Shown piece by piece: positions 55,370 to 64,000 of a stretch of DNA of 64,000 bases. The notes under the pieces were generated by a model. The model did no database searches, was not told where the DNA came from, and worked only from the letters and a program-made list of their open reading frames with translations. The first letter of the stretch is position 1. The number at the start of each line of letters is the position of its first letter. This stretch comes from Clostridia bacterium (GTDB lineage: Bacteria > Bacillota > Clostridia > Oscillospirales > Acutalibacteraceae), in NCBI GenBank assembly GCA_017399405.1, contig JAFQCT010000016.1, forward strand, positions 186,001 through 250,000. Reading direction: 5' to 3'. The translations under genes were made by a program, and so were the position numbers.

Positions 55370-56887
55370 ATGAGAACAAGCGGAGTTTTAATGCATATTT
55401 CATCTTTACCCGGTAACACAGGTATTGGTACACTTGGCATTGAAGCATATAAATTTGTTGATTTTCTTAAACAAAGTGGGCAGACATATTGGCAAGTTTT
55501 GCCTTTATGTCCAACAAGTTACGGTGATTCACCATATCAATCTTTTTCAACATTTGCAGGTAATCCGTATTTTATCGATTTTGACTTGCTTTGCAATGAT
55601 GGTTTGTTGAAAAAAAGTGATTATTCAAGAATCGATTGGGGCAAAAATCCTGAAAAAGTTGATTTTGAAAAACTTTATAAAAACAGATTTAAGGTGTTAG
55701 AAAAAGCATATAATAAATCTGATTTATCAAATGCTGATTATATCAATTTCTGCGATAATAATGCTTTTTGGCTTAATGATTTCGCCTTGTATATGGCACT
55801 TAAAAAATCTTTTAACGGTAAACCTTGGATTGAGTGGGAAACTGACATTAAAACCCGTAAAACAGATGCCATAAGCAAAGCAAAAGATGAATTAAAAGAC
55901 GAAATAGAATTGCAGAAATTCATTCAGTTTTTATTCTTTGCTCAATGGACAAGCCTTAAAAAATATGCTAATGACAACGGTATATATATTATTGGAGACA
56001 TTCCTATTTATGTTGCGGGTGACAGTGCTGATGTCTGGGCAAATCCAAAAAACTTTTTGCTTGATAAAGATTGCAACCCAATTGAAGTGGCAGGTTGTCC
56101 ACCTGATGCGTTTACCGATGATGGTCAATTGTGGGGAAATCCACTTTATGATTGGGAATATATGAAAAAAGATAATTACTCTTGGTGGAAACAAAGAATA
56201 AAACATCAGTATTCATTATGTGATGTTATTCGTATTGACCACTTTAGAGGATTTGAATCTTATTATTGCATCCCTGCAAGTGCCAAAACCGCAAAAATAG
56301 GTGAATGGAGAAAAGGTCCTGGTATTGAATTTTTCCGTGAAATTGAAATAGACCTTGGAAAAATGAATATTATTGCAGAAGATTTAGGATTTTTAACTCC
56401 TGCAGTTAAGAAGATGCTTAAACAAAGTAAATATCCTGGTATGAAAGTTCTTCAGTTTGCGTTTGATACTCCAGAAGAAAATGATTATTTGCTTCATAAT
56501 TTTACTAAAAATTCAGTAGCCTATGTTGGCACTCATGATAATGATACAATAATTGGTTATATGACTAAAACCGCTCCAAGAAAAACACGAAAACGAGCAA
56601 AAGACTATCTTCGTCTTACTCGCAAAGAAGGATATAATTGGGGTATGATGAAGGCAATTTGGTCAAGTAATTCTGATACTGCAATCGTTACAATGCAAGA
56701 TTTGTTAGGACTTGGTAATGAAGCGAGAATGAATTATCCGTCAACAGTCAAAGACAATTGGCAGTGGCGTGCTAAAACTGATTATTTAAGTGATGAACTG
56801 GCAGAAAAGATTAGATATTACACTACAATTTATCAGCGTCTGCCAAAGGTGAAAAGAGGAAAAAACAATGTCAAAAATAGTAAATGA
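55370..56887 (+). CDS. malQ: 4-alpha-glucanotransferase
   Basis: A 505-residue GH77 enzyme. The start RTSGVLMHISSLPGNTGIGTLG in pieces is typical. The catalytic nucleophile is Asp290 (VIRIDHFRGFE), the acid/base is Glu337 (IIAEDLG), and the third carboxylate lies in GTHDND. It transfers alpha-1,4-glucan segments between chains (disproportionating enzyme), acting in the cytoplasm on imported maltodextrins. The gene overlaps glgP by 20 bases, so the two should be made together. Confidence 0.96.
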   Translation: MRTSGVLMHISSLPGNTGIGTLGIEAYKFVDFLKQSGQTYWQVLPLCPTSYGDSPYQSFSTFAGNPYFIDFDLLCNDGLLKKSDYSRIDWGKNPEKVDFEKLYKNRFKVLEKAYNKSDLSNADYINFCDNNAFWLNDFALYMALKKSFNGKPWIEWETDIKTRKTDAISKAKDELKDEIELQKFIQFLFFAQWTSLKKYANDNGIYIIGDIPIYVAGDSADVWANPKNFLLDKDCNPIEVAGCPPDAFTDDGQLWGNPLYDWEYMKKDNYSWWKQRIKHQYSLCDVIRIDHFRGFESYYCIPASAKTAKIGEWRKGPGIEFFREIEIDLGKMNIIAEDLGFLTPAVKKMLKQSKYPGMKVLQFAFDTPEENDYLLHNFTKNSVAYVGTHDNDTIIGYMTKTAPRKTRKRAKDYLRLTRKEGYNWGMMKAIWSSNSDTAIVTMQDLLGLGNEARMNYPSTVKDNWQWRAKTDYLSDELAEKIRYYTTIYQRLPKVKRGKNNVKNSK

Positions 56888-59216
56888 TGCAATATCACTT
56901 GCTAAAAGTAAATATCTTAAATCGTTAAACGAATTAACACCCAATGAACTGCACGATGTAATTTCAACTGCAGTTATGAGCGATATTGCAGATGATTGGA
57001 TGAGCAGCAGAAACAAGAGAATTCGCGAGAGAACAGCATTCTATTTTTCTGCTGAATTCCTTGTTGGTCGTGCAATTTATAACAACCTCGTATCCAAAAA
57101 ATTGTATGACGAAGTCGAAACTGAACTTAATAAATACAATGTGTCACTTAATTCTCTTGAAGAAGTTGAAGACAGTGCACTTGGTAATGGTGGGTTAGGT
57201 CGTCTTGCTGCTTGTTTCCTTGAAAGTGCCGCAACTCATAATATCGCACTTGATGGCTACGGTATTCGTTACAAATACGGTCTTTTTAAGCAAGATATAC
57301 AAGATGGTTTTCAGGTTGAATATGCTGATGACTGGACAAAATGGGGTGACCCCTGGTCAATCCGTAACGAAAATGATGCAGTAGAAGTTCAGTTCAAGGA
57401 TATGACAGTTAAAGCAGTACCTTATGATATGCCAGTTATAGGCTACGGAACTGATAATGTAGGCACATTAAGACTTTGGCAAGCTGAATCACTTATTCCG
57501 TTTGATTTTGACTTGTTTAATCAGCAAAAATATGATAAATCAGTAAATCTTAAAAACCGTGCAGAAGATATTTCTCGTGTATTATATCCAAACGATGATA
57601 CTTATGAGGGCAAGAAATTACGCTTAAAACAACAGTATTTCTTCTCAAGTGCATCTTTGCAAGATATTATTAGAAAATACAAAAGTATTCACGGTAGTGA
57701 TTTTTCTAAATTTGCTGATTTTATAACTATTCAACTTAATGATACTCATCCGGTTATTTCAATTCCCGAACTTATTAGACTTTTAACCGAATATGAAAAA
57801 GTTGATTTTGATAGTGCAGTGGATATTACAAAAAATGTGTTTAATTATACAAACCACACCATTATGCAAGAAGCACTTGAAAAATGGGGTGTAAAGACGA
57901 TTAAAGACACTATTCCACAAGTTTTAGACATTATCAAAAAGCTTGATAAAATGCTTAAAAAAGAGCTTAAAAAGGCTAAAATCGACAAGGAAAAAGCTAT
58001 GACAATGCAGATTATTCAAGACAAGCGTGTTCACATGGCTTATCTTGCGATTTTTTGTTCAAAATATATTAACGGTGTTGCACGAATTCATACCGACATT
58101 CTTAAAACTGATGTGCTTAAAGATTGGTACGAGTTGTACCCTGAAAAGTTCCAAAATAAGACTAACGGTATTACACAAAGAAGATGGTTATTGCTTTGTA
58201 ATCGCGAACTTTCGGCCCTTGTTACTGAACTTTTAGGAACTGACGAGTGGGTAATTGACCTTGATAAGTTAAAAGCACTTGAAAAATATGCCGATGACGA
58301 AAATGTACTCAATCGTTTTATTTCTATAAAAGAAACAAAAAAACATCAACTTGCTGAGTTTATCAAGCAACACGATGGTGTAGAAGTTGATGCTAATACA
58401 ATTTTTGATATTCAGATTAAGCGACTTCACGAATATAAGCGTCAATTACTCAATGCACTTGCAATTCTTGAACTTTATTTTGAAATTAAAGAGGGTACAA
58501 TAAAAGATTTTGTTCCGACAACATTTATTTTCGGTGCTAAATCTGCACCTGGTTATGCTCGTGCAAAAGGTATTATAAAACTTATTAACGAGATTGCTAA
58601 ACTTGTCGAGAAAGACAAAGTAGTTTCAAAATATATCAAAGTTGTTTTCGTTAAGAATTACAATGTTTCGTATGCTGAAAAACTTGTTGCGGCTGCTGAT
58701 GTCAGCGAACAGATTTCAACAGCAGGTACAGAAGCAAGTGGTACAGGTAATATGAAACTTATGCTCAATGGTGCAGTAACTCTCGGCACTTATGATGGTG
58801 CAAACATTGAAATTGTTGAAGAAGCAGGGGAAGAGAATAACTATATTTTCGGTGCCCGTGTTGAAGATATTGAAAAGGTAAAAGATTATTATTCTTCAAA
58901 AAATCTTTATGATAATGACGAAAAAATCCAAAGAGTACTTGATGCTCTTGTTAATGGAACTCTTAAAGACGGTAGAACAAAGATTTTCAAAGAACTTTAC
59001 GATTCAATTCTCAAGGGTGCATCTTGGCACGAGCCTGACCATTACTATTTACTTCTCGATTTTAATGATTATGTTGAAACAAAGAAGCGAGTTAATGCGG
59101 ATTATAAAAACAAAACGGAATTTTATAAAAAGTGTTGGCTTAATATGTGTAATGCTGGTAAATTCTCATCTGACAGAACTATCAAAGAATATGCAAAGGA
59201 TATTTGGCATATATAA
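56868..59216 (+). CDS. glgP: Glycogen/maltodextrin phosphorylase
   Basis: A 782-residue GT35 enzyme. The pyridoxal phosphate lysine is Lys630 in EASGTGNMKLMLNG. FYFSAEFLVGRAI and GNGGLGRLAACFLES near the N-terminus are typical. It releases glucose-1-phosphate from alpha-1,4-glucans with phosphate. With MalQ upstream, it would degrade imported maltodextrins and perhaps stored glycogen. The length is slightly short for the family. A terminator follows. Confidence 0.96.
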   Translation: MSKIVNDAISLAKSKYLKSLNELTPNELHDVISTAVMSDIADDWMSSRNKRIRERTAFYFSAEFLVGRAIYNNLVSKKLYDEVETELNKYNVSLNSLEEVEDSALGNGGLGRLAACFLESAATHNIALDGYGIRYKYGLFKQDIQDGFQVEYADDWTKWGDPWSIRNENDAVEVQFKDMTVKAVPYDMPVIGYGTDNVGTLRLWQAESLIPFDFDLFNQQKYDKSVNLKNRAEDISRVLYPNDDTYEGKKLRLKQQYFFSSASLQDIIRKYKSIHGSDFSKFADFITIQLNDTHPVISIPELIRLLTEYEKVDFDSAVDITKNVFNYTNHTIMQEALEKWGVKTIKDTIPQVLDIIKKLDKMLKKELKKAKIDKEKAMTMQIIQDKRVHMAYLAIFCSKYINGVARIHTDILKTDVLKDWYELYPEKFQNKTNGITQRRWLLLCNRELSALVTELLGTDEWVIDLDKLKALEKYADDENVLNRFISIKETKKHQLAEFIKQHDGVEVDANTIFDIQIKRLHEYKRQLLNALAILELYFEIKEGTIKDFVPTTFIFGAKSAPGYARAKGIIKLINEIAKLVEKDKVVSKYIKVVFVKNYNVSYAEKLVAAADVSEQISTAGTEASGTGNMKLMLNGAVTLGTYDGANIEIVEEAGEENNYIFGARVEDIEKVKDYYSSKNLYDNDEKIQRVLDALVNGTLKDGRTKIFKELYDSILKGASWHEPDHYYLLLDFNDYVETKKRVNADYKNKTEFYKKCWLNMCNAGKFSSDRTIKEYAKDIWHI

Positions 59217-59220
59217 ACGA

Positions 59221-59247
59221 AAGGCTTGGAGAAATCCGAGCCTTTTT
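59221..59247 (+). terminator. Terminator of the maltodextrin operon
   Basis: AAGGCTTGGA pairs with TCCGAGCCTT (one G-U) around a GAAA loop and is followed by TTT. Confidence 0.85.
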
Positions 59248-59256
59248 ATAAATCGT

Positions 59257-59285
59257 TTGACGATATTTAATAAATTTGATATAAT
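59257..59285 (+). promoter_or_regulatory. Predicted promoter of the 59316-birA-bioY operon
   Basis: TTGACG (59257-59262) and TATAAT (59280-59285), 17 bases apart, near consensus. Confidence 0.75.
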
Positions 59286-59315
59286 ATTTTTATAAATAAT
59301 TATCTGGGTGATTTT

Positions 59316-59801
59316 ATGATTGGCAATATCAACTTATCGTTAAAAAGTTCTTTATTTATAATACTTATTGTTGGTTTATTACTTGGAACTGTTTTTGTTT
59401 TTGGTATTTCATATTGGTATGCACCTGTTTCAAAAGAAGAATGCATTGTTGTAGACGCTACATATAAATCATTTGATGATTATTACAGAGGAATGACACA
59501 CGAAATAGAATTATCATTTTTAGATTATGAACAACAAACAATTATTGATGATAGTATTTATACTAACGAATTAGTCAATATTCTTGAACAAACTCCATCG
59601 AAATCGAAGATAATTATGTTGTTACATCCTAATTCTGAAATTATAATTGATTTAATGATAAACGATATAAAAGTATTTGATTTTGAATCATATATGGCAC
59701 AACTTGAGAGTGAACGACAAATCTTTGCCATTTTTGGTTGTCTGTTTTATATCGGTGCTTTTGCCGCTGTAATTAAACTGATTATAATTAGAAAGAAATA
59801 A
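59316..59801 (+). CDS. Unknown membrane protein with two helices
   Basis: A 161-residue protein I do not recognise. Helix 1 spans about 10-32 and helix 2 about 138-157. The region between them, about 100 residues, is acidic and probably outside, with an even split of strands and helices (ECIVVDATYKSFDDYYRG). Its layout is like that of DUF3592-type proteins, but the match is weak. GGTGATTTT precedes the ATG. It is the first gene of the run that includes birA and bioY. Confidence 0.65.
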   Translation: MIGNINLSLKSSLFIILIVGLLLGTVFVFGISYWYAPVSKEECIVVDATYKSFDDYYRGMTHEIELSFLDYEQQTIIDDSIYTNELVNILEQTPSKSKIIMLLHPNSEIIIDLMINDIKVFDFESYMAQLESERQIFAIFGCLFYIGAFAAVIKLIIIRKK

Positions 59802-59818
59802 TTAATTCGGTGATTATT

Positions 59819-60586
59819 TTGGACAAGAAAATATTAGAAAAATGTTTAAACCAAAAACTGAATATCACAATTTTCGATGAGCTTGATTCTACAAATAATT
59901 ATTTGAAAAAGATAGGTTCACAAGGCGAAAAAGAAAATCAACTCGTTATTGCTTTAAGTCAGACAGGTGGCAGAGGCAGAATGGGGCGTACTTTCTATTC
60001 CCCAAATGGTACGGGAATTTACTTTTCTTTACTTTTACATCCGGAATTTTCTGCCGAAAAATCACTATTTTTGACGGTAATGGCTGCTGTTTCTGTTGCT
60101 GAAACGGTTATGAAATATAATATAAATGATGTTAAAATCAAATGGGTAAATGACATCTATATTGACGGTAAAAAAGTATGTGGAATACTCACAGAAGGAG
60201 CGGTAAACTGTAATAAAATGCTCGACTACGCTGTTGTTGGTATTGGTATAAATGTAATCGCACCTGAAAACGGTTTTCCCGAGTATATTAAGGATATTGC
60301 AACAGCGATTTTCCCGGGAAATAGTGAAGAAAATATCAAAGAAAAAATTGTTGCTGATGTAGTTAACAGATTTTTCTGTATGTATAACGGTGATGATAAT
60401 GATTACATCAGAAGATACAAAGAGTGCTCATATTTAACAGGAAAAGAAATCAATATAATTCAAGGCGAAACTACAAGACCTGCAACTGTAATTGATATTA
60501 CAGACGATTGTCATTTGCTTGTTAAAAATGAAAAAGGCGAAATTGAAGAAATTTCGTCAGGTGATGTTAGTGTGAGGCTTTTATGA
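59819..60586 (+). CDS. birA: Biotin-[acetyl-CoA-carboxylase] ligase
   Basis: A 255-residue monofunctional biotin-protein ligase without the N-terminal DNA-binding domain of classical BirA. The biotin-binding loop is GRGRMGR (51-57), with KWVNDI later and the family segment VVGIGINV. It attaches biotin to carboxylase carrier proteins. The TTG at 59819 is chosen because GGTGAT lies four bases upstream; the GTG nine bases before overlaps that site. It overlaps bioY by 4 bases. Confidence 0.92.
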   Translation: MDKKILEKCLNQKLNITIFDELDSTNNYLKKIGSQGEKENQLVIALSQTGGRGRMGRTFYSPNGTGIYFSLLLHPEFSAEKSLFLTVMAAVSVAETVMKYNINDVKIKWVNDIYIDGKKVCGILTEGAVNCNKMLDYAVVGIGINVIAPENGFPEYIKDIATAIFPGNSEENIKEKIVADVVNRFFCMYNGDDNDYIRRYKECSYLTGKEINIIQGETTRPATVIDITDDCHLLVKNEKGEIEEISSGDVSVRLL

Positions 60587-61143
60587 AAAGAAAAAACTTA
60601 ATTGTAACCTTAACACTTTCTGCACTTTTTTGCACCTTGATTTGCGTTGGCTCGTTTATTAGATTTCCAATGCCTAATATGATGCCAATAACATTGCAAA
60701 CATTCTTTGTTTTGCTGACAGGACTTGTACTGCCGGTAAAAGCATCAACCCTTGCAATTCTCACTTATATAGCACTTGGACTTATCGGCTTACCAATATT
60801 TTCAGGTGGTGGGGGATTAGGATATATTTTAATGCCTAATTTTGGCTTTGTAATCGGTTTTTTTATTGCAACAGTAATAATTAGTGTTGTTACACAAAAA
60901 CTAAAATATTGCAAATTATGGCAATATATCGTAATATCCTTACTTGGTGTTGCAGTAATCTACATAATTGGAGTTTTGTATTTTGCATTCATCATAAATG
61001 TACATAACAACAATGCTTATTCTGCAATATGGTTTATTCAGACAGTTTTCTTGCCGTTCTTACCAAAAGAAATAATATGCATAATTTTAGCATCAATTTC
61101 AGCATACAAAATAAGACCATATATAATAAAAATCCCACAATAA
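60583..61143 (+). CDS. bioY: Biotin transporter BioY
   Basis: A 186-residue membrane protein of the BioY family, the substrate-specific S component of a biotin ECF transporter. FPMPNMMPITLQTFFVLLTG and IFSGGGGLGYILMPNFGFVIGF are split family motifs. About six helices are present. With birA beside it and no biotin synthesis genes in the window, the pair fits uptake and attachment of scavenged biotin. Confidence 0.95.
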   Translation: MKRKNLIVTLTLSALFCTLICVGSFIRFPMPNMMPITLQTFFVLLTGLVLPVKASTLAILTYIALGLIGLPIFSGGGGLGYILMPNFGFVIGFFIATVIISVVTQKLKYCKLWQYIVISLLGVAVIYIIGVLYFAFIINVHNNNAYSAIWFIQTVFLPFLPKEIICIILASISAYKIRPYIIKIPQ

Positions 61144-61154
61144 TGTGGGATTTT
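61129..61154. terminator. Bidirectional terminator between bioY and pdp
   Basis: AAAATCCCACA/TGTGGGATTTT, a perfect 11-bp stem around the bioY stop codon, between convergent genes. Confidence 0.85.
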
Positions 61155-61158
61155 ACTA

Positions 61159-62448
61159 TTATCTAATGGTTTTATAAATCAACGGTTTCATTTCAGGCTT
61201 TTCATCGCCAATTACAAACGCTGTATTGAAAAGTTTTTCTGCGTTTTTAAGTTTTTCATCATTTTCAGCATAAAGAATTCCGATTGTGTCACCAACAGAA
61301 ACTTTATCACAAGTCTTTTTATAAAGTACAATTCCTGCACCGTAATCGATTGTGTCTGTTTTCTTTTCGCGACCTGCACCGAGTAAAACAGTACTTTCGC
61401 CAACAATTCGTGAATCAATACTTTGAATATATCCATCTTTATCTGCCTTGATTTCAAGTGAATTTTCTGAAATTGATGCAACAGTTATTTCATTGCTTCC
61501 GCTTTGTGTTGTTGCAAATTCAATAAACTTTTTATAAGCTGAACCATCAATTATTGTTTGTTCAGCTTTTTTGTATGCGACCTCATAATCCCAATCAAGC
61601 GAAATACTTAAAATCGTAGCAGAAAGTACAAGACAGAGTTCTCGTAGCTGTTCATCACCTTTATTATTTAGAACATCAATAACCTCGTTAATTTCAAGTG
61701 CATTACCCACATTTGAACCAAGGGGAATATCCATATTTGTAATAACTGCAGCCATATTACGACCACATTTTTTACCGATTTTAACCATCATTTCAGCAAG
61801 TTCAGTAGCACTTTTTTCATCTTTCATAAATGCACCGCTACCGCATTTCACATCAAGTACAATATTTTTAGCACCTGATGCAATTTTTTTACTCATAATA
61901 CTTGATGCAATAAGTGAAATATTGTCAACAGTAGCAGTTACATCTCTTAAAGCATAAATCTTTTTATCGGCAGGAGCAAGATTGCCAGTCTGACCGATGA
62001 TTGAAATACCGATTTTATTGACTTGATTAAAGAAATCTTCAGTTTCCAAAGAAACATTAAAACCTTTTATACTTTCAAGTTTATCGATTGTACCGCCTGT
62101 ATGTCCAAGTCCGCGACCACTCATTTTAGCCATTTTAATGCCGAGTGTAGCACAAATGGGTGCAACTATAAGTGAAGTCTTATCTCCAACACCGCCTGTG
62201 GAATGTTTGTCGGCAGTTATTCCGGCAATAGCTGATAAATCAAGCATATCACCTGAACGAGCCATACTTTCAGTAAGGTTTACGGTTTCTTCCTCGTCCA
62301 TACCATTTATGAAAATAGCCATAAGAAGTGCAGATGCCTGATAATCCTCGATATTTTCTTTTGTGTATTCCTGAACAAAAAAATCTATTTCTTCTTTTGT
62401 TAGTTTTTGTCCATCTCGTTTTTTCTCAATAATATCGTAAATTCTCAT
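61159..62448 (-). CDS. pdp: Pyrimidine-nucleoside phosphorylase
   Basis: A 429-residue protein matching the length of DeoA/Pdp. The signature region is KHSTGGVGDKTSLIVAPI followed by SGRGLGHTGGTIDKLESI. It cleaves (deoxy)uridine and thymidine with phosphate to base and (deoxy)ribose-1-phosphate. I start at the ATG at 62448, which has AGGTGA five bases upstream; a GTG at 62457 lies inside that site. The start is one base after the cdd stop, so translation is coupled. Confidence 0.94.
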   Translation of the reverse strand: MRIYDIIEKKRDGQKLTKEEIDFFVQEYTKENIEDYQASALLMAIFINGMDEEETVNLTESMARSGDMLDLSAIAGITADKHSTGGVGDKTSLIVAPICATLGIKMAKMSGRGLGHTGGTIDKLESIKGFNVSLETEDFFNQVNKIGISIIGQTGNLAPADKKIYALRDVTATVDNISLIASSIMSKKIASGAKNIVLDVKCGSGAFMKDEKSATELAEMMVKIGKKCGRNMAAVITNMDIPLGSNVGNALEINEVIDVLNNKGDEQLRELCLVLSATILSISLDWDYEVAYKKAEQTIIDGSAYKKFIEFATTQSGSNEITVASISENSLEIKADKDGYIQSIDSRIVGESTVLLGAGREKKTDTIDYGAGIVLYKKTCDKVSVGDTIGILYAENDEKLKNAEKLFNTAFVIGDEKPEMKPLIYKTIR

Positions 62449-62449
62449 A

Positions 62450-62860
62450 TTATTCACCTAATTTTGATTTGTTAAAAGAATAGGGGAGAAGTTCACCTAA
62501 AGTGAACTCCTTGATATCATTTTCACTAATACCAACATATACTTTGAAATTTTCATCACAAAACTCTGTTAATGCTTGCCTACAAGCACCGCAAGGCATT
62601 GCATAATCTGTAATTACACCGTTTTTTCCACCAACAATACAAATTGCTTCAAATTCTTTTTCTCCATTAGATATTGCAGAAAAAAGAGCAGTTCTTTCAG
62701 CACAATTTGTCAAAGAATATGATGCATTTTCTATATTACAGCCTTTATAAACATTACCGTTGTTGCATAGTAACGATGCACCCACATTGTAATTTGAATA
62801 GGGTGCGTAGGAGTTTTTTATTGATTCTTTTGCAATATTAAAAAGGTCTTTTTTATCCAT
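62450..62860 (-). CDS. cdd: Cytidine deaminase
   Basis: A 136-residue homotetrameric-type cytidine deaminase. The zinc ligands are Cys53, Cys90 and Cys93, with catalytic Glu55 (NCAERTALFSAI and PCGACRQ). The substrate segment YSNYNVGASLL is conserved. It converts (deoxy)cytidine to (deoxy)uridine, feeding the phosphorylase encoded directly after it. Confidence 0.96.
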   Translation of the reverse strand: MDKKDLFNIAKESIKNSYAPYSNYNVGASLLCNNGNVYKGCNIENASYSLTNCAERTALFSAISNGEKEFEAICIVGGKNGVITDYAMPCGACRQALTEFCDENFKVYVGISENDIKEFTLGELLPYSFNKSKLGE

Positions 62861-62864
62861 AAAA

Positions 62865-63986
62865 TCACCTTAAATTGAAGTTATCTAAAATTACTTTACT
62901 AATATAATTATATCCTTTAATTGTACCAAGGTTTTCAGGTTGAATATTGTTAGAATATATTAACACAGGTACTTGTTCTCTTGTGTGGTCTGTACCATTG
63001 AATGCAGGGTCGCAACCATGGTCGGCAGTAATAATTAGCAAATCATCATTTTTTATTTTTGGTAAAAATTCATTCAACCAATTATCAAATTCGCTTATAG
63101 CTTTTGCGTATCCGTCAACATCTCGTCTGTGACCGTATTTCATATCAAAATCAACAAGATTTGTAAATACTAAACCGTTGAAATCTTTATCCGTTAATTC
63201 AAGAGTTTTTGCCATGCCTTCATTATTTGAGTGGGTATAATAACTCTCTGTAATTCCTCGGTTTGCAAAGATATCAGCAATTTTACCAACTGAAATTACA
63301 TTAAAATTATTTGCTTTTAACTTATCAAGCATTGTGTCTTCAGGCGGTTCAACAGAAAAATCGTGTCTGTCTGTAGTTCTTGTAAACGGATATTTACCAT
63401 TAAAAGGTCTTGCAATAACTCGACCGACTGCGTGTTCACCTTTAAGAATTCTTCTTGCAATTCTGCAGTACTCATAAAGTTTTTCTAATGGTACTACATC
63501 AGTATGTGCTGCTATTTGAAAAACGCTATCAGCAGAGGTATAAACAATAAGTTTACCTGTTTTGATATGTTCTTCACCATAGTCTGCAATAACTTGTGTA
63601 CCTGAATATGTTTTGTTGCAAAGAGTTCCACAACCAGTTTGATTTTCAAACTCTTCAATTATTTCATTAGGAAAACCGTCAGGGTATGTTGGCATTGGCT
63701 TACTTGAAATAATACCTGCAATTTCAAAATGACCGATTGTAGTGTCTTTTCCAGCAGATAATTCTTGTAATGCACCGAATTTGCCGATAGGGGAATCGTA
63801 GTTTTCCAAATCAACACCATCAATATTTGAGAGTCCAAGTTTTTTTAAGTTTTCAATATTGAAATTTTCTGATTTTGAAATACTTTGAAGAGTGTTTGCA
63901 CCGAAGTCTCCGAATTTGTCGGCATCAGGTGCATTGCCTATACCAAAACTATCAAGAACAATTAAAAAAATGCGTTTATAGTTCAT
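62865..63986 (-). CDS. deoB: Phosphopentomutase
   Basis: A 373-residue alkaline-phosphatase-superfamily enzyme. The N-terminal metal site is VLDSFGIGNAPDA; the phosphorylated Thr lies in KDTTIGH (residues 80-86); and the C-terminal metal ligands are in ADHGCDPAFNGTDHTREQVP. It interconverts (deoxy)ribose-1- and -5-phosphate, completing the pathway begun by cdd and pdp. An in-frame stop lies 12 bases upstream of the ATG, so the start is fixed. The operon may begin beyond the window. Confidence 0.95.
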   Translation of the reverse strand: MNYKRIFLIVLDSFGIGNAPDADKFGDFGANTLQSISKSENFNIENLKKLGLSNIDGVDLENYDSPIGKFGALQELSAGKDTTIGHFEIAGIISSKPMPTYPDGFPNEIIEEFENQTGCGTLCNKTYSGTQVIADYGEEHIKTGKLIVYTSADSVFQIAAHTDVVPLEKLYEYCRIARRILKGEHAVGRVIARPFNGKYPFTRTTDRHDFSVEPPEDTMLDKLKANNFNVISVGKIADIFANRGITESYYTHSNNEGMAKTLELTDKDFNGLVFTNLVDFDMKYGHRRDVDGYAKAISEFDNWLNEFLPKIKNDDLLIITADHGCDPAFNGTDHTREQVPVLIYSNNIQPENLGTIKGYNYISKVILDNFNLR

Positions 63987-64000
63987 TAATACCCACTACC

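Overview
The window is an A/T-rich, densely coded bacterial chromosome segment. It looks like an anaerobic, spore-forming gut Firmicute of class Clostridia, probably order Oscillospirales (inference from gene content, not proven). The evidence is an IspH-ribosomal S1 fusion, a YunB sporulation protein, a high-molecular-weight rubredoxin, lipoprotein-anchored ABC binding proteins, GGAGG/GGTGAT ribosome binding sites, several glycoside hydrolases and a cohesin-type surface protein. I see no insertion sequence, prophage or CRISPR array. The one accessory-looking patch is a short repeat system built from a tRNA tail at about 37.9-38.2 kb.

Layout. 1-3.8 kb: end of a GH20 hexosaminidase, a Na/phosphate symporter and a GH18-like lipoprotein. 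3.8-6.3 kb: acetate kinase divergent from the acetate-using tRNA ligase TmcAL. 6.4-11.8 kb: a tightly overlapped operon, RpiR regulator - flavoprotein - cmk - plsC - ispH/S1. 11.9-19.6 kb: GH27 alpha-galactosidase, a PF06541-like membrane protein, yunB-ligA, a membrane XRE regulator, an RluA-type pseudouridine synthase and an unknown membrane protein. 19.6-22 kb: polar amino-acid ABC importer. 22-25.8 kb: cohesin-like anchored protein, two small proteins, high-molecular-weight rubredoxin, and an NhaC antiporter carrying a DnaJ-like cysteine region. 25.9-31.4 kb (minus): branched-chain amino-acid importer livJHMGF plus a cytidylate-kinase-like protein. 31.5-37.7 kb (minus): unknown lipoprotein, membrane-interrupted M28 peptidase, PadR/HAAS pair, EEP-family phosphoesterase. 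37.8-38.2 kb: tRNA-Pro and the tRNA-tail repeat element. 38.2-43.7 kb: ZIP metal transporter, DNA polymerase IV, ABC-F ATPase, MATE exporter. 43.7-51 kb (minus): xpt - BMP nucleoside importer - FAD dehydrogenase. 51.1-59.2 kb: maltodextrin-type importer with malQ and glgP. 59.3-64 kb: unknown membrane protein, birA-bioY, then deoB-cdd-pyrimidine nucleoside phosphorylase on the minus strand.

How the genes work together. The cell appears to be a scavenger. It imports amino acids, nucleosides, alpha-glucans, biotin and divalent metals, and salvages purines (xpt) and pyrimidine deoxynucleosides (cdd, pdp, deoB). It phosphorolyses imported alpha-glucan through malQ/glgP and probably ends fermentation at acetate through ackA. 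All four ABC-importer operons place the binding-protein gene first and follow it with an intercistronic hairpin.

Most worth a second look: the paired tRNA-tail repeat units after tRNA-Pro; a hairpin that buries the ribosome binding site of the ZIP transporter; a strong internal start inside the ispH-S1 fusion; a PadR-type operator on the padR promoter; the cysteine-rich NhaC; and the M28 peptidase split by membrane hairpins.
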